64,000 nt of DNA from JADGHX01 sp037200125. Its GTDB lineage: Bacteria > Pseudomonadota > Gammaproteobacteria > Steroidobacterales > Steroidobacteraceae. Positions 37,301 through 46,098 of the stretch are shown piece after piece (the first letter of the stretch is position 1; each line of letters begins with the position of its first letter). Both the position numbers and the translations under genes were made by a program. The stretch covers positions 124,001 through 188,000 of the forward strand of contig JBBCGS010000005.1 of the NCBI GenBank assembly GCA_037200125.1, read 5' to 3'. The notes under the pieces were generated by a model. The model saw nothing but the letters and a program-made list of their open reading frames with translations. It had not been told where the DNA came from and made no database searches.

Positions 37301-38632
37301 TCAGTCCCGCGGGTCGGCGGACTCGTTCGTTGCGGTCAGGCGGTCGAATGCCACCAGCGCAATACAGGACAGTACCATCGGCATCGCGACGGCATAGAAG
37401 ATGGTAGAGGGCTGTACGCCGGCATCAAGCATGAAGCCCGTGGCGGCGGGGCTCAGCATGTTCCCGATGCGCCCGAACGCCACCGCGGAACCGATGCCTG
37501 TCGAGCGAATGTGCGTCGGATAGAAGCGCGCGGCCGGCGGATACAACATGAAGAACGCGCCGGACACGAATACGCCGCAGACGGTCGCCATGAGAAGATT
37601 GATCGTGTTGCTCAAGTGAAGCACCAGCCCCATGCCGATGCAGCTTGCGATCGCGGCCATGATGGAGCCCAGCAGCACTTTGTTGGTCTGCCAGCGCCGC
37701 GTAAACAGCGGCAACACCAGACCACCGAGCATCGCACCCGCCGAGTAAACAGCAATGGCATTCACGCCGACGTCGGTCGGCTTGCCTGCGTGCGTGAGAA
37801 TCAGCGTCAGCCAGTTGGTGAAGAAGCTCACCGCCGCGCACACGCCGATGAACGTGGCCCACAGGAGCGCGGTGCCCACCGCCCTGCCCTCCGTGAACAG
37901 ATCGCGCAAGCGGTTCTTGCGCTCACGCAATTTCAGGTAGCGCGGTGACTCCGGCAGCGCCGCTATCAGCAGCAGGGTAACGGCGGCGCATCCCCCTCCG
38001 ACGTAGAGCACCGGCGTTTGCCACGGCCCATCGGAAAGCGTCGGCAGCTTCACCAGCAAGGCGGCCAGCAGACCGCCGCCGGCCTGCCCGAGGAACACGA
38101 ACGCCACCACACTGGCACGCAAGCGCGCGGCAGCGGACTCCGACACCAGCGCCACCGCAACAGGAATCACGCCGCCGAAGGAGATCCCGGTCACCAGACG
38201 ACAGATCAGGAGCTCCGGCACGTTCCTCGCGAGCATCGTGGCGAGGGTCGCGACCGTCATCAGCACCATGGCCGCGATCAGGGCGTTTCGCCTGCCGATG
38301 CGGTCGGCGAGGTAGCCGACGCCCACACCACCCACGATCAAGCCGATCGGGCCCGAGGACAGGATGATGCCGAACGCGCCCGCCGGCACGGACCAGGTAT
38401 GGGTAATTCTCGGCGCCAGCAGCGGAATCAGCGTCAGATCGATGCCTTCGATCAGCGTAACCAGCGCGCATAGCGCCACGACCCGAATCTGGGCGGCGCT
38501 GATCGGCTCATCGCTCGTCGTGGCGGTGTTGGACAAAGCCCGGGCAACACTATGCGTGGCAGGAAGCCTCGGCTTGTCCGAAGCGGAACAGAATTTTGCG
38601 GAACATTGCCAGGAGCCGCAATACACCCGCAT
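37301..38632 (-). CDS. MFS transporter, AAHS (aromatic acid:H+ symporter)-like
   Basis: An inner-membrane protein with about 12 helices. AAHS/sugar-porter traits: LCALVTLIEGIDLTLIPLLA in helix 1, GYLADRIGRRNALI (motif A), LICRLVTGISFGGVIPVAVA, and PESPRYLKLRERKNR before the central loop. The open frame from ATG 38632 gives 443 residues, but the first about 32 (Cys/Ser-rich) do not look like a transporter leader; TTG at 38536 (starting SNTATTSDEP) is a plausible alternative. Substrate unknown, possibly an aromatic acid. Confidence 0.88.
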   Translation of the reverse strand: MRVYCGSWQCSAKFCSASDKPRLPATHSVARALSNTATTSDEPISAAQIRVVALCALVTLIEGIDLTLIPLLAPRITHTWSVPAGAFGIILSSGPIGLIVGGVGVGYLADRIGRRNALIAAMVLMTVATLATMLARNVPELLICRLVTGISFGGVIPVAVALVSESAAARLRASVVAFVFLGQAGGGLLAALLVKLPTLSDGPWQTPVLYVGGGCAAVTLLLIAALPESPRYLKLRERKNRLRDLFTEGRAVGTALLWATFIGVCAAVSFFTNWLTLILTHAGKPTDVGVNAIAVYSAGAMLGGLVLPLFTRRWQTNKVLLGSIMAAIASCIGMGLVLHLSNTINLLMATVCGVFVSGAFFMLYPPAARFYPTHIRSTGIGSAVAFGRIGNMLSPAATGFMLDAGVQPSTIFYAVAMPMVLSCIALVAFDRLTATNESADPRD

Positions 38633-38737
38633 TTAGAGCGCTGTTCGCATCGTGACGCGAAGAAGTTTTCCGGCAGGCTGCTGCCCGTCGTGATTCTCGA
38701 TGCGCAGGACCCCGAGACTCCCGCGCGCTCCGCCCCT

Positions 38738-39100
38738 TCAGCCCTGACGGTCCAGGAGCGTGATCTCGCTCCACTCCAGAACGCCCGGCGAGGCCGCGCG
38801 ATTCGTGCAGTAGCTCCCCAGACACCGGCCATGACTGAAGAGCGCGCCGTCACCCGCGCGAACGAACTCATACGGGCCCATCAATTCCGGGCGCCCATGC
38901 GGACCCTGCGCACGAAGGAACAGCGGGCCGTTCGCCTCGAACTCGCGGAAGTAGCGCGGACCCAACCGCCAGCCCAGGGAGCTGTAGGTCGCGACGAGGC
39001 TGCCTTCAGGACCGCGCAGCGTGCTGTCCGCGCAGATTCTGAAGAAAGCGCCTCGCGCGAAAACCGGAACGCCGCTGGACGTGAACGACAGGCTGATCAA
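38738..39100 (-). CDS. Hypothetical protein (120 aa)
   Basis: Unrecognised. TTG at 39100 directly follows the stop of the preceding small membrane gene (TAATTG). Sequence is well balanced, with compact beta-like segments (VATYSSLGWRLGPRYFREFE, GRCLGSYCTNRAASPG) and no signal peptide. It is the last of a tight run of five small minus-strand genes (40467 to 38738). Judged real from codon use and context; no function assigned. Confidence 0.55.
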   Translation of the reverse strand: MISLSFTSSGVPVFARGAFFRICADSTLRGPEGSLVATYSSLGWRLGPRYFREFEANGPLFLRAQGPHGRPELMGPYEFVRAGDGALFSHGRCLGSYCTNRAASPGVLEWSEITLLDRQG

Positions 39101-39241
39101 TTAACCGCGGAGCCTTGCCAGTTGCCGCTTGAGAGAAGCGACCTGCGTTTTCAGCACGGCATTCTCCGTGCGCACGGTATGCGCTCTCTTGAACAGCAAC
39201 ACGCACGAGATCAGAAGAGCTGCAACCGCGAGGATCGTCAC
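39101..39241 (-). CDS. Small single-span membrane protein with coiled-coil tail
   Basis: About 46 residues from GTG 39241: a membrane helix (TILAVAALLISCVLLF) and a basic heptad-like tail (VRTENAVLKTQVASLKRQLA). The frame extends to 39364, but that part overlaps the previous gene by over 100 nt and looks off-frame. The arrangement recalls small bitopic septum- or complex-associated proteins. Start uncertain; function unknown. Confidence 0.45.
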   Translation of the reverse strand: MTILAVAALLISCVLLFKRAHTVRTENAVLKTQVASLKRQLARLRG

Positions 39242-39255
39242 GAACGGCCCCGGTA

Positions 39256-39669
39256 TCAGGGCTTGCCCGCGGAGACGCGTGACTTCTCCAGAGTGATGGA
39301 GTAGCTCATCTGCAGCTCGCAAGGTTGCCGCGCGGCCCCGCCGCGGCATCGAATGCCGGAGCACTCGAGCATGCCCTTGGTGTCCTTCTCGCTACCGCGC
39401 AGCGTACCGAGCGCAACCGCCTGCAGATCGTAGAGCCCACTGCAGTCGCCATACGGACAGGGATAGACGAAGTGCGCTTTGGCCGGCGGGAACAGCGCGC
39501 AGGATTGAGCGGCATGCATGGCCTGAGTGCCGTAGCGAAACTCGAGATCCACGCGCACGGACGCGGCATCCGGGCACGCCGTGCGAAGCGGCTCGGCGGC
39601 GACGCGACCTTTGCGCAGCTCATCGCGCCGATCCCAGGCTTCCGCCTTCTTGTGTCGAGACAACTTCAC
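39256..39669 (-). CDS. Cys-rich hypothetical protein (137 aa)
   Basis: Starts at 39669 with a 4-nt overlap with the DUF4279 gene. The basic N-terminus (KLSRHKKAEAWDRRDELRKG) is followed by a Cys-containing beta-rich domain: VYPCPYGDCSGLYDL and LECSGIRCRGGA suggest a zinc-ribbon-like site. No signal peptide, so probably cytosolic. Not assigned to a named family; the overlap supports co-translation with DUF4279. Confidence 0.65.
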   Translation of the reverse strand: MKLSRHKKAEAWDRRDELRKGRVAAEPLRTACPDAASVRVDLEFRYGTQAMHAAQSCALFPPAKAHFVYPCPYGDCSGLYDLQAVALGTLRGSEKDTKGMLECSGIRCRGGAARQPCELQMSYSITLEKSRVSAGKP

Positions 39670-40121
39670 TGGTGCACCGGTTGCTGCGCCATCGGTGAGG
39701 AATGCGGATTAACTTCCAATGCCATCGTGATACCCATTTGCCCCAGCACGACGAGTGAGTCGGCCGGTAGCTCCAGCCGAAACTCCTGCCGCGCGAAAAT
39801 ACTGATGTGAAGCTCGGTAACCCCGCCGCTGGCGCGGAGTGACTGCAAAAAATCCAAAGAGCGCCGTAGCGTGTTGATCGCATGCAGCAGCTCGCTTTCG
39901 ACGCCCACGCTATCGGTGGCGAGCTCGGGGTGCGCCATCAGCGCACACATCCAGAGACTCTCCTGATACGTGCCGCCGAGAGCACCGCCCCCGGCGTCGC
40001 GGCGTTGCTCGCCCGCGCGCCAGCTGTGCTGCGGCTCCATTCCAAGCGCGCGTGTGACCTCCGCCGGCTCGACCTGAGGGTGGCGAACTCGCAGCGACAT
40101 CGTGAACTCGTAGTCGCTCAT
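39666..40121 (-). CDS. DUF4279 domain-containing protein
   Basis: A 151-residue cytosolic protein matching DUF4279: SDYEFTMSLRVRHPQVEP, ALGMEPQHSWRAGEQRRD, then SLWMC, HAINTLRRSLDFLQ and GGVTELHISIF. The domain is small, alpha/beta and of unknown function. It lies 37 bp downstream of the 102-aa gene and overlaps the Cys-rich gene by 4 nt. The C-terminal tail is Gln/Pro-rich. Confidence 0.8.
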   Translation of the reverse strand: MSDYEFTMSLRVRHPQVEPAEVTRALGMEPQHSWRAGEQRRDAGGGALGGTYQESLWMCALMAHPELATDSVGVESELLHAINTLRRSLDFLQSLRASGGVTELHISIFARQEFRLELPADSLVVLGQMGITMALEVNPHSSPMAQQPVHQ

Positions 40122-40158
40122 CTATTTCGCCCTTCAGCGGAGCGCGCGGGAATCGCTG

Positions 40159-40467
40159 TCAGGCGCTTTGCCGGGCACGTTGCTCGTCGCGAATTTGATC
40201 CAGGGTCAATCCGGTGCATCGGGCGATCACGGACAGAACCATGTGAGCGGAATCGGAAGGCAGCCGCAGCCCGTGCAGCTTCTCCCACGCGCGGATGCGG
40301 TCGGTCACCGAAAAGAACTCCGACTTGAGCTCCGCGAGCGCCAAACGGCGCTTCTCGGCGCGTTCGAACTCTTCGGCGACGAGATCTTCGGTGTGCTTCT
40401 CGACAGTCGTGCTCAATGAGCGGCGCGCCGGTGGATCGTACGCCATCAGCCACGAATTCGAACTCAT
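40159..40467 (-). CDS. Hypothetical mainly helical protein (102 aa)
   Basis: ATG at 40467. Charged helices (VEKHTEDLVAEEFERAEKRR, ALAELKSEFFSVTDRIRAW) and a C-terminal segment DSAHMVLSVIARCTGLTLDQ. Codon third positions are strongly GC, unlike the competing frame 40118-40489. No signal or membrane segment. First gene of the five-gene small-protein run; function unknown. Confidence 0.6.
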   Translation of the reverse strand: MSSNSWLMAYDPPARRSLSTTVEKHTEDLVAEEFERAEKRRLALAELKSEFFSVTDRIRAWEKLHGLRLPSDSAHMVLSVIARCTGLTLDQIRDEQRARQSA

Positions 40468-40514
40468 ACAGCGCTCCAGCGACAATCAAATAGTGTGCGC
40501 TTCCCGGCTGGGCA

Positions 40515-40743
40515 TTGACAGAAGAATCTCTTTTGACTTGGCCCAGCGGGCGCCGGCTCCGCAGCCTGTCCGCGATGGCCCCGAATGGAGCGCTGACTTC
40601 CGAGATTCACATTCGCACCGACCTCATCGGCGGCATCGTCTCTCATCGGCGGCATCGTCAAGTTCGACGGCGACCACCACTACATCGTCGATTTCGTGCG
40701 CAGGCTCACCCGCAGGCGCGAAGCACAGCTCTCACTGCGCTGA
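40515..40743 (+). pseudogene. Small ORF interrupted by a 19-bp tandem duplication
   Basis: The frame from 40515 (or ATG 40575) reads MAPNGALTSEIHIRTDLIGG IV-like sequence up to about 40640. The frame starting in the second repeat copy continues KFDGDHHYIVDFVRRLTRRR to a stop at 40741-40743. Removing one 19-bp copy would join them into about 69-76 codons. Both parts have coding-like composition. No family recognised. The remaining non-coding sequence around it (40468-41099) shows nothing else I can support. Confidence 0.35.
40623..40659 (+). repeat. 19-bp tandem duplication
   Basis: CTCATCGGCGGCATCGTC occurs at 40623-40640 and again at 40642-40659, offset by 19 bp. The offset is not a multiple of three, so it shifts the reading frame of the small ORF that contains it. 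Confidence 0.8.
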
Positions 40744-41099
40744 AGGGTTGCCTCAGCAGTCCCGCCGAGGCGCCTGATCGAAGCATTTCGCCCTCTTGTA
40801 GCAGGAGGGCCCCACTGGGCATCGCTCGAGATCCCGCACACGGCACTTTCGACGCAAATGATCGCGAATCCGGGCGCCCGGCAAGCCGGGAGAGCAACCC
40901 CACGCTCGCGAGCGGACTGAATCGCAGAAGACCCCCATATTTGCCCCCCCAAGGATGGCGCCGCAGGCGATCCCTGGCCTTCAGGCGGTAAATCCGCCCA
41001 TTTGGCGCTTCCAGGACGCTCACGGTCCGTACGCCGCCGCACGGAGTGAGCCCACGGCCTATACTTACCGGGCCGCCCGTCCCCTCACTCACTCGAGTC

Positions 41100-41810
41100 A
41101 TGCACTCACCAGAGCACAACCACCTCCTCGACGCTTTACCGGCAGCCGACCAGGAGCGGCTGTTCCCGCACCTCAAGCTCGTCACGCTGCCCCTGGGCTC
41201 TGTCCTGTATGAGTCCGGAGATACACAACGCTACATCTACTTTCCCGTCGATTCGATCGTTTCGCTGCTATACGTGCTCAAGGACGGCGCATCGGCGGAG
41301 ATCGCGGTCGTAGGGAACGATGGCGCGGTCGGTGTTGCGCTCTTCATGGGGGGCATGACCATGACGAACCGCGCAATCGTGCAGAGCGCGGGTGTTGCCT
41401 ATCGCCTCACCAGCAAGCGCCTCGAGCAGGAGTTCGCCCGCCACGGCACGCTGCTGCACGTTCTGCTCCGCTACACGCAGGCCCTCATCACCCAGATGGC
41501 CCAGACGGCGGTATGCAATCGCCATCATTCCGTCGACCAGCAGCTGTGCCGCTGGCTGCTCCTGGCGCTGGATCGGCTGAAGTCGAACAAACTCATCATG
41601 ACGCAGGAGTTGATCGCCAACATGCTGGGCGTACGTCGTGAAGGAGTGACCGAGGCCGCAGGCAGGCTGCAGCGGGCCGGCGTGATCGAATACCGGCGCG
41701 GCAAGATCACCGTGGTCGACCGTGAGCGCCTCCAGTTGATGTCATGCGAGTGTTATGAAGTGGTCAGGGATGAAACGAGGCGCCTGCTCCCGGAGCGTCC
41801 GCGCGAGTAG
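41100..41810 (+). CDS. Crp/Fnr family transcriptional regulator
   Basis: A 236-residue regulator; ATG at 41100 is preferred (the frame opens at 41046). The N-terminal cyclic-nucleotide-binding-like beta-roll contains LPLGSVLYESGDTQRYIYFP and GNDGAVGVALFMGG. The C-terminal winged HTH has MTQELIANMLGVRREGVTEA AGRL-type recognition helix. No Fnr-type Cys cluster; ligand unknown. It is followed 81 bp later by a receiver gene on the same strand. Confidence 0.9.
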   Translation: MHSPEHNHLLDALPAADQERLFPHLKLVTLPLGSVLYESGDTQRYIYFPVDSIVSLLYVLKDGASAEIAVVGNDGAVGVALFMGGMTMTNRAIVQSAGVAYRLTSKRLEQEFARHGTLLHVLLRYTQALITQMAQTAVCNRHHSVDQQLCRWLLLALDRLKSNKLIMTQELIANMLGVRREGVTEAAGRLQRAGVIEYRRGKITVVDRERLQLMSCECYEVVRDETRRLLPERPRE

Positions 41811-41891
41811 CCGAAGCGGGCCGCTGGGTACGCCTGCGCACAGAACAAAGCGCCGGCATCCGGTACGCTCCAAGCCGCTCAAGGAGGTCTC

Positions 41892-42407
41892 GTGACCACT
41901 CATTTCTCCGCCGTAGAGGCACGCCCCTCCCCCCATCGCTTCCCCGCCGCCCGCGATTGCCTGCAATCTCTGCAGGATGAGTCAGGCGACAACGGATGGG
42001 ATGTCGCGCCGCCTGTTCTCGCGGCCAATCACGATTCGCTCCGAATCCTGATCGTCAACGACGACATGCGCTCGGCGAGCACGTTGAAAGACACGCTGTG
42101 CGCGCTTGGCTACTCCGCAACCCTGGTGGCCTATTCGGGCAAGCGCGCTCTCGCCGCTGTCACGGCCTATTCGCCGGCGGTTGCGATCGTGGACCTGGAG
42201 CTCGGGGATATGACGGGCTATCGCCTCGCCCGCATGATGCAGGATCACTCCGACCGACAAGTGCGGGGCCTTCCCCTCATCGCGGTTGCGGAGCGCTACG
42301 AGTTCGCGACGATAAACCTGGTTCGCGCAGCGGGCTTCGTCGGCATGGTCACGAAGCCGGTGCCGCCCTGGATGCTGAGCGGGCTGCTCCTGCGCAGCTG
42401 CCCGTAA
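41892..42407 (+). CDS. Single-domain response-regulator receiver protein (receiver 1)
   Basis: 171 residues from GTG 41892, with a perfect AGGAGG four bases upstream. An unstructured N-terminus of about 48 residues precedes a receiver domain: LRILIVNDDM (acidic pocket), IVDLELGDMTG (phosphoacceptor Asp retained), AVAERYEF (the usual Thr/Ser is Ala) and TKPVPP (Lys). No output domain. It belongs to the same subfamily as the receivers at 48850 and 52071, which have Glu at the phosphoacceptor position. Confidence 0.88.
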   Translation: MTTHFSAVEARPSPHRFPAARDCLQSLQDESGDNGWDVAPPVLAANHDSLRILIVNDDMRSASTLKDTLCALGYSATLVAYSGKRALAAVTAYSPAVAIVDLELGDMTGYRLARMMQDHSDRQVRGLPLIAVAERYEFATINLVRAAGFVGMVTKPVPPWMLSGLLLRSCP

Positions 42408-42413
42408 GCGGGA

Positions 42414-43187
42414 CTACTTGTCCGTGGCGCAGGCGGCGCCCATCCGCCGATATCCGTCTTCACAGCGCCACTCGTTGCCCGAGTAATCCAGGTATCCCTT
42501 CGCGGGCACAGCGAGCGCAATGCATGCGCTGCTCTCTTGCTTGAAGCCCCGGTCGCAATGCCAGCCCGTGCCGTTGGAGTCGAGATAGCCGTTCGTCGGC
42601 ACGCGCACCGGCGCGCAGCGAGCCTCGTCTCGTACGTAACCGCGATCGCACTTCCAGTCGTCGCCGGTGTACGCCAGGTATCCTCTTTCCGGAACGCTGA
42701 CGGCGACGCACGCCTCGCCTGTCTGACGGTAGCCTCGATTGCACTCCCACCCCCGCCCGAAGGTCGACCCGGCAGGGTAGGCATTTGGGGGAATGGAGAC
42801 GGCCACGCAGTTCTTCTCGACTCGCCGGTAGCCTCTGTTGCAATCCCAGCCGTCCCGGTACGAGGTGTCGTCGGAGTAAGCGTTGGCGGGAATGCTAATT
42901 TTCGTGCACTGATCGTTTTCTCTCAGGAAGCCGCGATCGCAATCCCACCTCGCGCCGCTGCTGCTCAGGTAGGCGTTCGCCGGAACCTTCACCGCCACAC
43001 AGTCGTTCGCCGTTTTCACGAACCCCCTGTCGCAGTCCCAGCCGCCGCCGTAGCGCAGGGAATGTGAGTTCGGCGGCGCCGGCGCGGCCGAGCTCTGGCT
43101 CATCGCGCAGGCACAGGCGAGCAACATCACCGTGGCGGTCAGCGAGCGTTGCAGGAACCAAGACAACCTAGAATTCCGATTCGGCAA
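42414..43187 (-). CDS. Lipoprotein with seven Cys-rich 'CDRG' repeats
   Basis: About 257 residues. TTG at 43187 (GGAG eight bases upstream) is the best start; the frame opens at 43244. The signal ends in a lipobox-like LLAC. The mature part is seven repeats of 30-33 residues with the pattern W.C.RG(F/Y)......C..(V/I).(V/I)P.N.Y, e.g. GWDCDRGFVKTANDCVAV, KVPANAYL. Each repeat has two Cys, suggesting one disulfide per unit in the periplasm or on the surface. No known binding activity assigned. Convergent with receiver 1, only 6 bp apart. Confidence 0.82.
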   Translation of the reverse strand: MPNRNSRLSWFLQRSLTATVMLLACACAMSQSSAAPAPPNSHSLRYGGGWDCDRGFVKTANDCVAVKVPANAYLSSSGARWDCDRGFLRENDQCTKISIPANAYSDDTSYRDGWDCNRGYRRVEKNCVAVSIPPNAYPAGSTFGRGWECNRGYRQTGEACVAVSVPERGYLAYTGDDWKCDRGYVRDEARCAPVRVPTNGYLDSNGTGWHCDRGFKQESSACIALAVPAKGYLDYSGNEWRCEDGYRRMGAACATDK

Positions 43188-43222
43188 GTTCGCGACTCCA
43201 GTGAGGTTCGGGGGGCGGCGGA

Positions 43223-43447
43223 TCACCGCATCGGAGGCTGGCAACGACCTCTCAGGATGGTCAGGACGTTCGAGACCGTTCGCACGGTCAGGAAGGTGCC
43301 GACGGTGGCGCCGCTTGCAAGCCGCGCAAACTCCCCTTCGAACAGAGATCTGACTTCGTGCTCGGGAAAACCGGTCATCGAGGTGAGCGCGTCGATTTCG
43401 CGCTCGTGCCCGCTGCCACGCTGATTCCGCTTCAATTCCGCGCTCAT
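43223..43447 (-). CDS. DUF3562-like small protein
   Basis: 74 residues from ATG 43447. The region EIDALTSMTGFPEHEVRSLF, EGEFARLASGATVGTFLTV matches the DUF3562 pattern (helical, with FL.V near the end). Cytosolic, function unknown. Lies just upstream of the CDRG-repeat gene on the same strand. Confidence 0.7.
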   Translation of the reverse strand: MSAELKRNQRGSGHEREIDALTSMTGFPEHEVRSLFEGEFARLASGATVGTFLTVRTVSNVLTILRGRCQPPMR

Positions 43448-43598
43448 GATTCCTCGGATATCGCGTGCGTGCCGAATGTCACAGGACAGCATACAGGCCT
43501 GTCGCGGGGGCTCTGTTCGCCGTCGCACATACTGTTCAGCGGTGGCGGGAGACACTGCCCGCCGAGAAATTCCTCTCCCACAACCGACCGGACGTTCA

Positions 43599-43751
43599 AT
43601 GCCAAGACCACCGAACTACAAGCAGGAAAAGAAGCGTCGCGAAGACGAGCAGCGCAAGCGCAACGCGGAAGCGGAACAGCGCAAGTCCGTGCGGAAAGCC
43701 GCGCCAGTCCCGGGCACTGCCGGAGACGGGACCAAACCTGAAGTTCCCTGA
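43599..43751 (+). CDS. Small highly charged protein (50 aa)
   Basis: ATG at 43599: PRPPNYKQEKKRREDEQRKR then AEAEQRKSVRKAAPVPGT. Lys/Arg/Glu-rich, probably helical. Similar short 'RPPNYKQEKK' proteins are widespread in gammaproteobacteria without known function. It precedes the glycosyltransferase by 54 bp on the same strand. Confidence 0.65.
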   Translation: MPRPPNYKQEKKRREDEQRKRNAEAEQRKSVRKAAPVPGTAGDGTKPEVP

Positions 43752-43805
43752 GTACGCGCACGTGCCATCGCGACGCGCCCGTCGGGCGGGTCGCGGGCGG
43801 CGCGA

Positions 43806-46091
43806 ATGAGCCCGTTGCGCAGGCTCGCCTTCATCGGCAATTCGCTTCCGCGCCGCTGCGGAATCGCCACATTCACCACGGACCTGCAACAGGCTGTCGG
43901 CAGGTCGGCCGCCCATCCCGATACCGCCATCGTCGCGATGACCGAACAGGGTCAGGCTTACGACTATCCGGCGGTCGTGCGACTGCAGATCAACGAGCAT
44001 AAACCGGAGGAATACGCGAGCGCCGCCGACTTCCTGAATGCGGAACGCTTCGATGCGGTCTGCCTGCAGCACGAGTTCGGCATCTTCGGCGGCGAAGCGG
44101 GTGGCCTGATCACGGGACTGCTCGCGGAACTGGACATGCCGATCGTCACGACGCTGCACACCGTGCTGGCCGAGCCGTCCGTCGCGCAGCGCTCCGTGCT
44201 CGATCGCATCGTCGAAACGTCCGCGAAGCTCATCGTGATGGCGGAAAAAGGCCGCGAGCTGCTGCGCGTCGTTTACGGCGTGCCCGCGGGCAAGATCGAG
44301 GTCATTCCGCACGGCATTCCCGATGTGCCCTTCACCGAGCCCGATGCGGCGAAAGCGCTGCTCGGCTACGAAGGCAAGCCCATCGTGCTGACGTTCGGTC
44401 TGCTCTCGCCCAACAAGGGCATCGAAGTGATGATCGATGCCATGCCACGCATTCTGGAGAGTTGCCCGGACGCCGTTTACGTAGTGCTGGGCGCAACGCA
44501 TCCGCACCTCGTGCGCCGTGAGGGCGAGGCTTACCGCGAGAGCCTCATGCAGCGGGCGCGCACGCTGGGTGTCGAGGACCACGTGGTCTTTCTCAACCAG
44601 TTCGTCGACCGCGCGATCCTGCTCGACTTCATTTCGATGTGCGATGTCTACGTCACGCCGTATCTGCACGAAGCGCAGATGACGTCCGGCACGCTGGCCT
44701 ACAGCTTCGGACTTGGCAAAGCCGTGGTTTCCACGCCGTACTGGCACGCAAGCGAACTGCTGGCGGATGGTCGCGGCGTCCTCGTGCCGTTTGGCGATGC
44801 CGGGACCATCGGCGCCGAGATCGCGGACCTGCTGACCGACGACTCTCGCCGCCAGGCGATGCGTGTGCGCGCCTACGCAAGCAGCCGCTCGATGACATGG
44901 GAGCGAAGCGCCGAGCGCTACATCGACGTGTTCGAAAGCGCGCGGCGCCGGCCACCGATCCAGGTGAAATCGTTGAAGACGGAGCGCGCGAATCCGCGCG
45001 ACAACGTGCCCGCGCCGCAGATGCAGCTCAGTCATTTCTTCGGGATGTGCGATGACACGGGGCTGATTCAGCACGCGGTGCACTCGGTGCCCGATCGATC
45101 GCACGGCTACTGTGTCGATGACAACGCGCGGGCGTTGCTCGTGTCCTGTGCCCTCAACACTCCCGGCGAACAGCATTTGCCGCACGCGCTGACGGCGCGG
45201 CTGGCGGCGTTCGTCCAGCACGCGTGGAATCCCGACACACGACGGTTCCGCAATTTCATGAGCTTCGAGCGCCGCTGGCTCGAAAACACCGGCTCCGAAG
45301 ATAGCCATGGACGCACGCTGTGGGCGCTGGGCGAATGCGCGCGCAGCGACTCCGTCTGGTCCCGCCGGCAGTGGGCCACGGACTTGTTTGCTCAAGCGCT
45401 GCCGATCGTGGCGCAGTTTCATTCGCCGCGCGCCTGGGCCTTCACGTTGCTCGGCCTGAACGCGTATTGCGCAGTCGTGGCGGAAGACTCCAAAGCGCAG
45501 GAGTTGCGGGTCGAACTCGCCACTCGGCTGACGTCCATGCTGTCGTCCGTCGCAACGGACGATTGGGTGTGGTTCGAGGACGGACTCTCGTACGACAACG
45601 CGCGTTTGCCCCAGGCGTTGATTTCGACCGGCGTTGCGCTCGAAGAGCCTGCTTACGTTTCGGCCGGTCTCAGGTCCCTGCGCTGGCTCATGTCGCTGCA
45701 GACCTCCGCTTCGGGTGTATTCCGCCCCGTGGGTTCCGATACCTTCGGCGAGAAGAGAAAACGCCCGCGGCCGTTCGATCAGCAGCCGCTGGAAGCAACC
45801 GCAACGATCTCGGCTTGCCTCGCCGCCTGGCGTGCGGATGGCGATCCGAAATGGAAGGCGGATGCCTCGCGGGCGTTCGCCTGGTTTCTGGGTACCAACG
45901 ACCTGTCGGTGCCGCTCGTGGATTCGGAAACAGGCAGCTGCCGCGACGGACTGCATCCGGACCGCGCGAACGAGAACCGCGGCGGCGAATCCGTCGTTTC
46001 CTATCTTCTTGCCCTTGCCGAGATCCGCCAGCTTGCGCGCAGCAGCGGCGATCGCGCGAGCCCGGCGGCGGTTCGGGCGCTGCACGCGTGA
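43806..46091 (+). CDS. GT4-like glycosyltransferase with C-terminal alpha-toroid domain
   Basis: A 761-residue cytosolic protein. Residues about 1-385 form a GT-B glycosyltransferase of the GT4 type: FIGNSLPRRCGIATFTTDL, LQHEFGIFGGEAGG, VIPHGIPDVPF, LTFGLLSPNKGIEVMIDA, and VTPYLHEAQMTSGTLAYSFG. Residues about 400-750 look like an all-alpha glycosidase-type toroid (HGYCVDDNARALL, NFMSFERRWLENTGSEDSHG). It is 7 bp from the GH130 gene, suggesting paired synthesis and phosphorolysis of a mannose-type glycan (inference). Confidence 0.9.
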   Translation: MSPLRRLAFIGNSLPRRCGIATFTTDLQQAVGRSAAHPDTAIVAMTEQGQAYDYPAVVRLQINEHKPEEYASAADFLNAERFDAVCLQHEFGIFGGEAGGLITGLLAELDMPIVTTLHTVLAEPSVAQRSVLDRIVETSAKLIVMAEKGRELLRVVYGVPAGKIEVIPHGIPDVPFTEPDAAKALLGYEGKPIVLTFGLLSPNKGIEVMIDAMPRILESCPDAVYVVLGATHPHLVRREGEAYRESLMQRARTLGVEDHVVFLNQFVDRAILLDFISMCDVYVTPYLHEAQMTSGTLAYSFGLGKAVVSTPYWHASELLADGRGVLVPFGDAGTIGAEIADLLTDDSRRQAMRVRAYASSRSMTWERSAERYIDVFESARRRPPIQVKSLKTERANPRDNVPAPQMQLSHFFGMCDDTGLIQHAVHSVPDRSHGYCVDDNARALLVSCALNTPGEQHLPHALTARLAAFVQHAWNPDTRRFRNFMSFERRWLENTGSEDSHGRTLWALGECARSDSVWSRRQWATDLFAQALPIVAQFHSPRAWAFTLLGLNAYCAVVAEDSKAQELRVELATRLTSMLSSVATDDWVWFEDGLSYDNARLPQALISTGVALEEPAYVSAGLRSLRWLMSLQTSASGVFRPVGSDTFGEKRKRPRPFDQQPLEATATISACLAAWRADGDPKWKADASRAFAWFLGTNDLSVPLVDSETGSCRDGLHPDRANENRGGESVVSYLLALAEIRQLARSSGDRASPAAVRALHA

Positions 46092-46098
46092 ACCCATC

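Noticed and set aside
38552..39304. Plus-strand ORF of 250 codons over the small-gene run
   Set aside because: Arg/Ala/Glu-rich and without motif; the minus strand reads as consecutive small genes with better composition and junctions.
40118..40489. Minus-strand ORF of 123 codons
   Set aside because: Overlaps the 102-aa gene in another frame and is Arg-rich; the competing frame has balanced composition.
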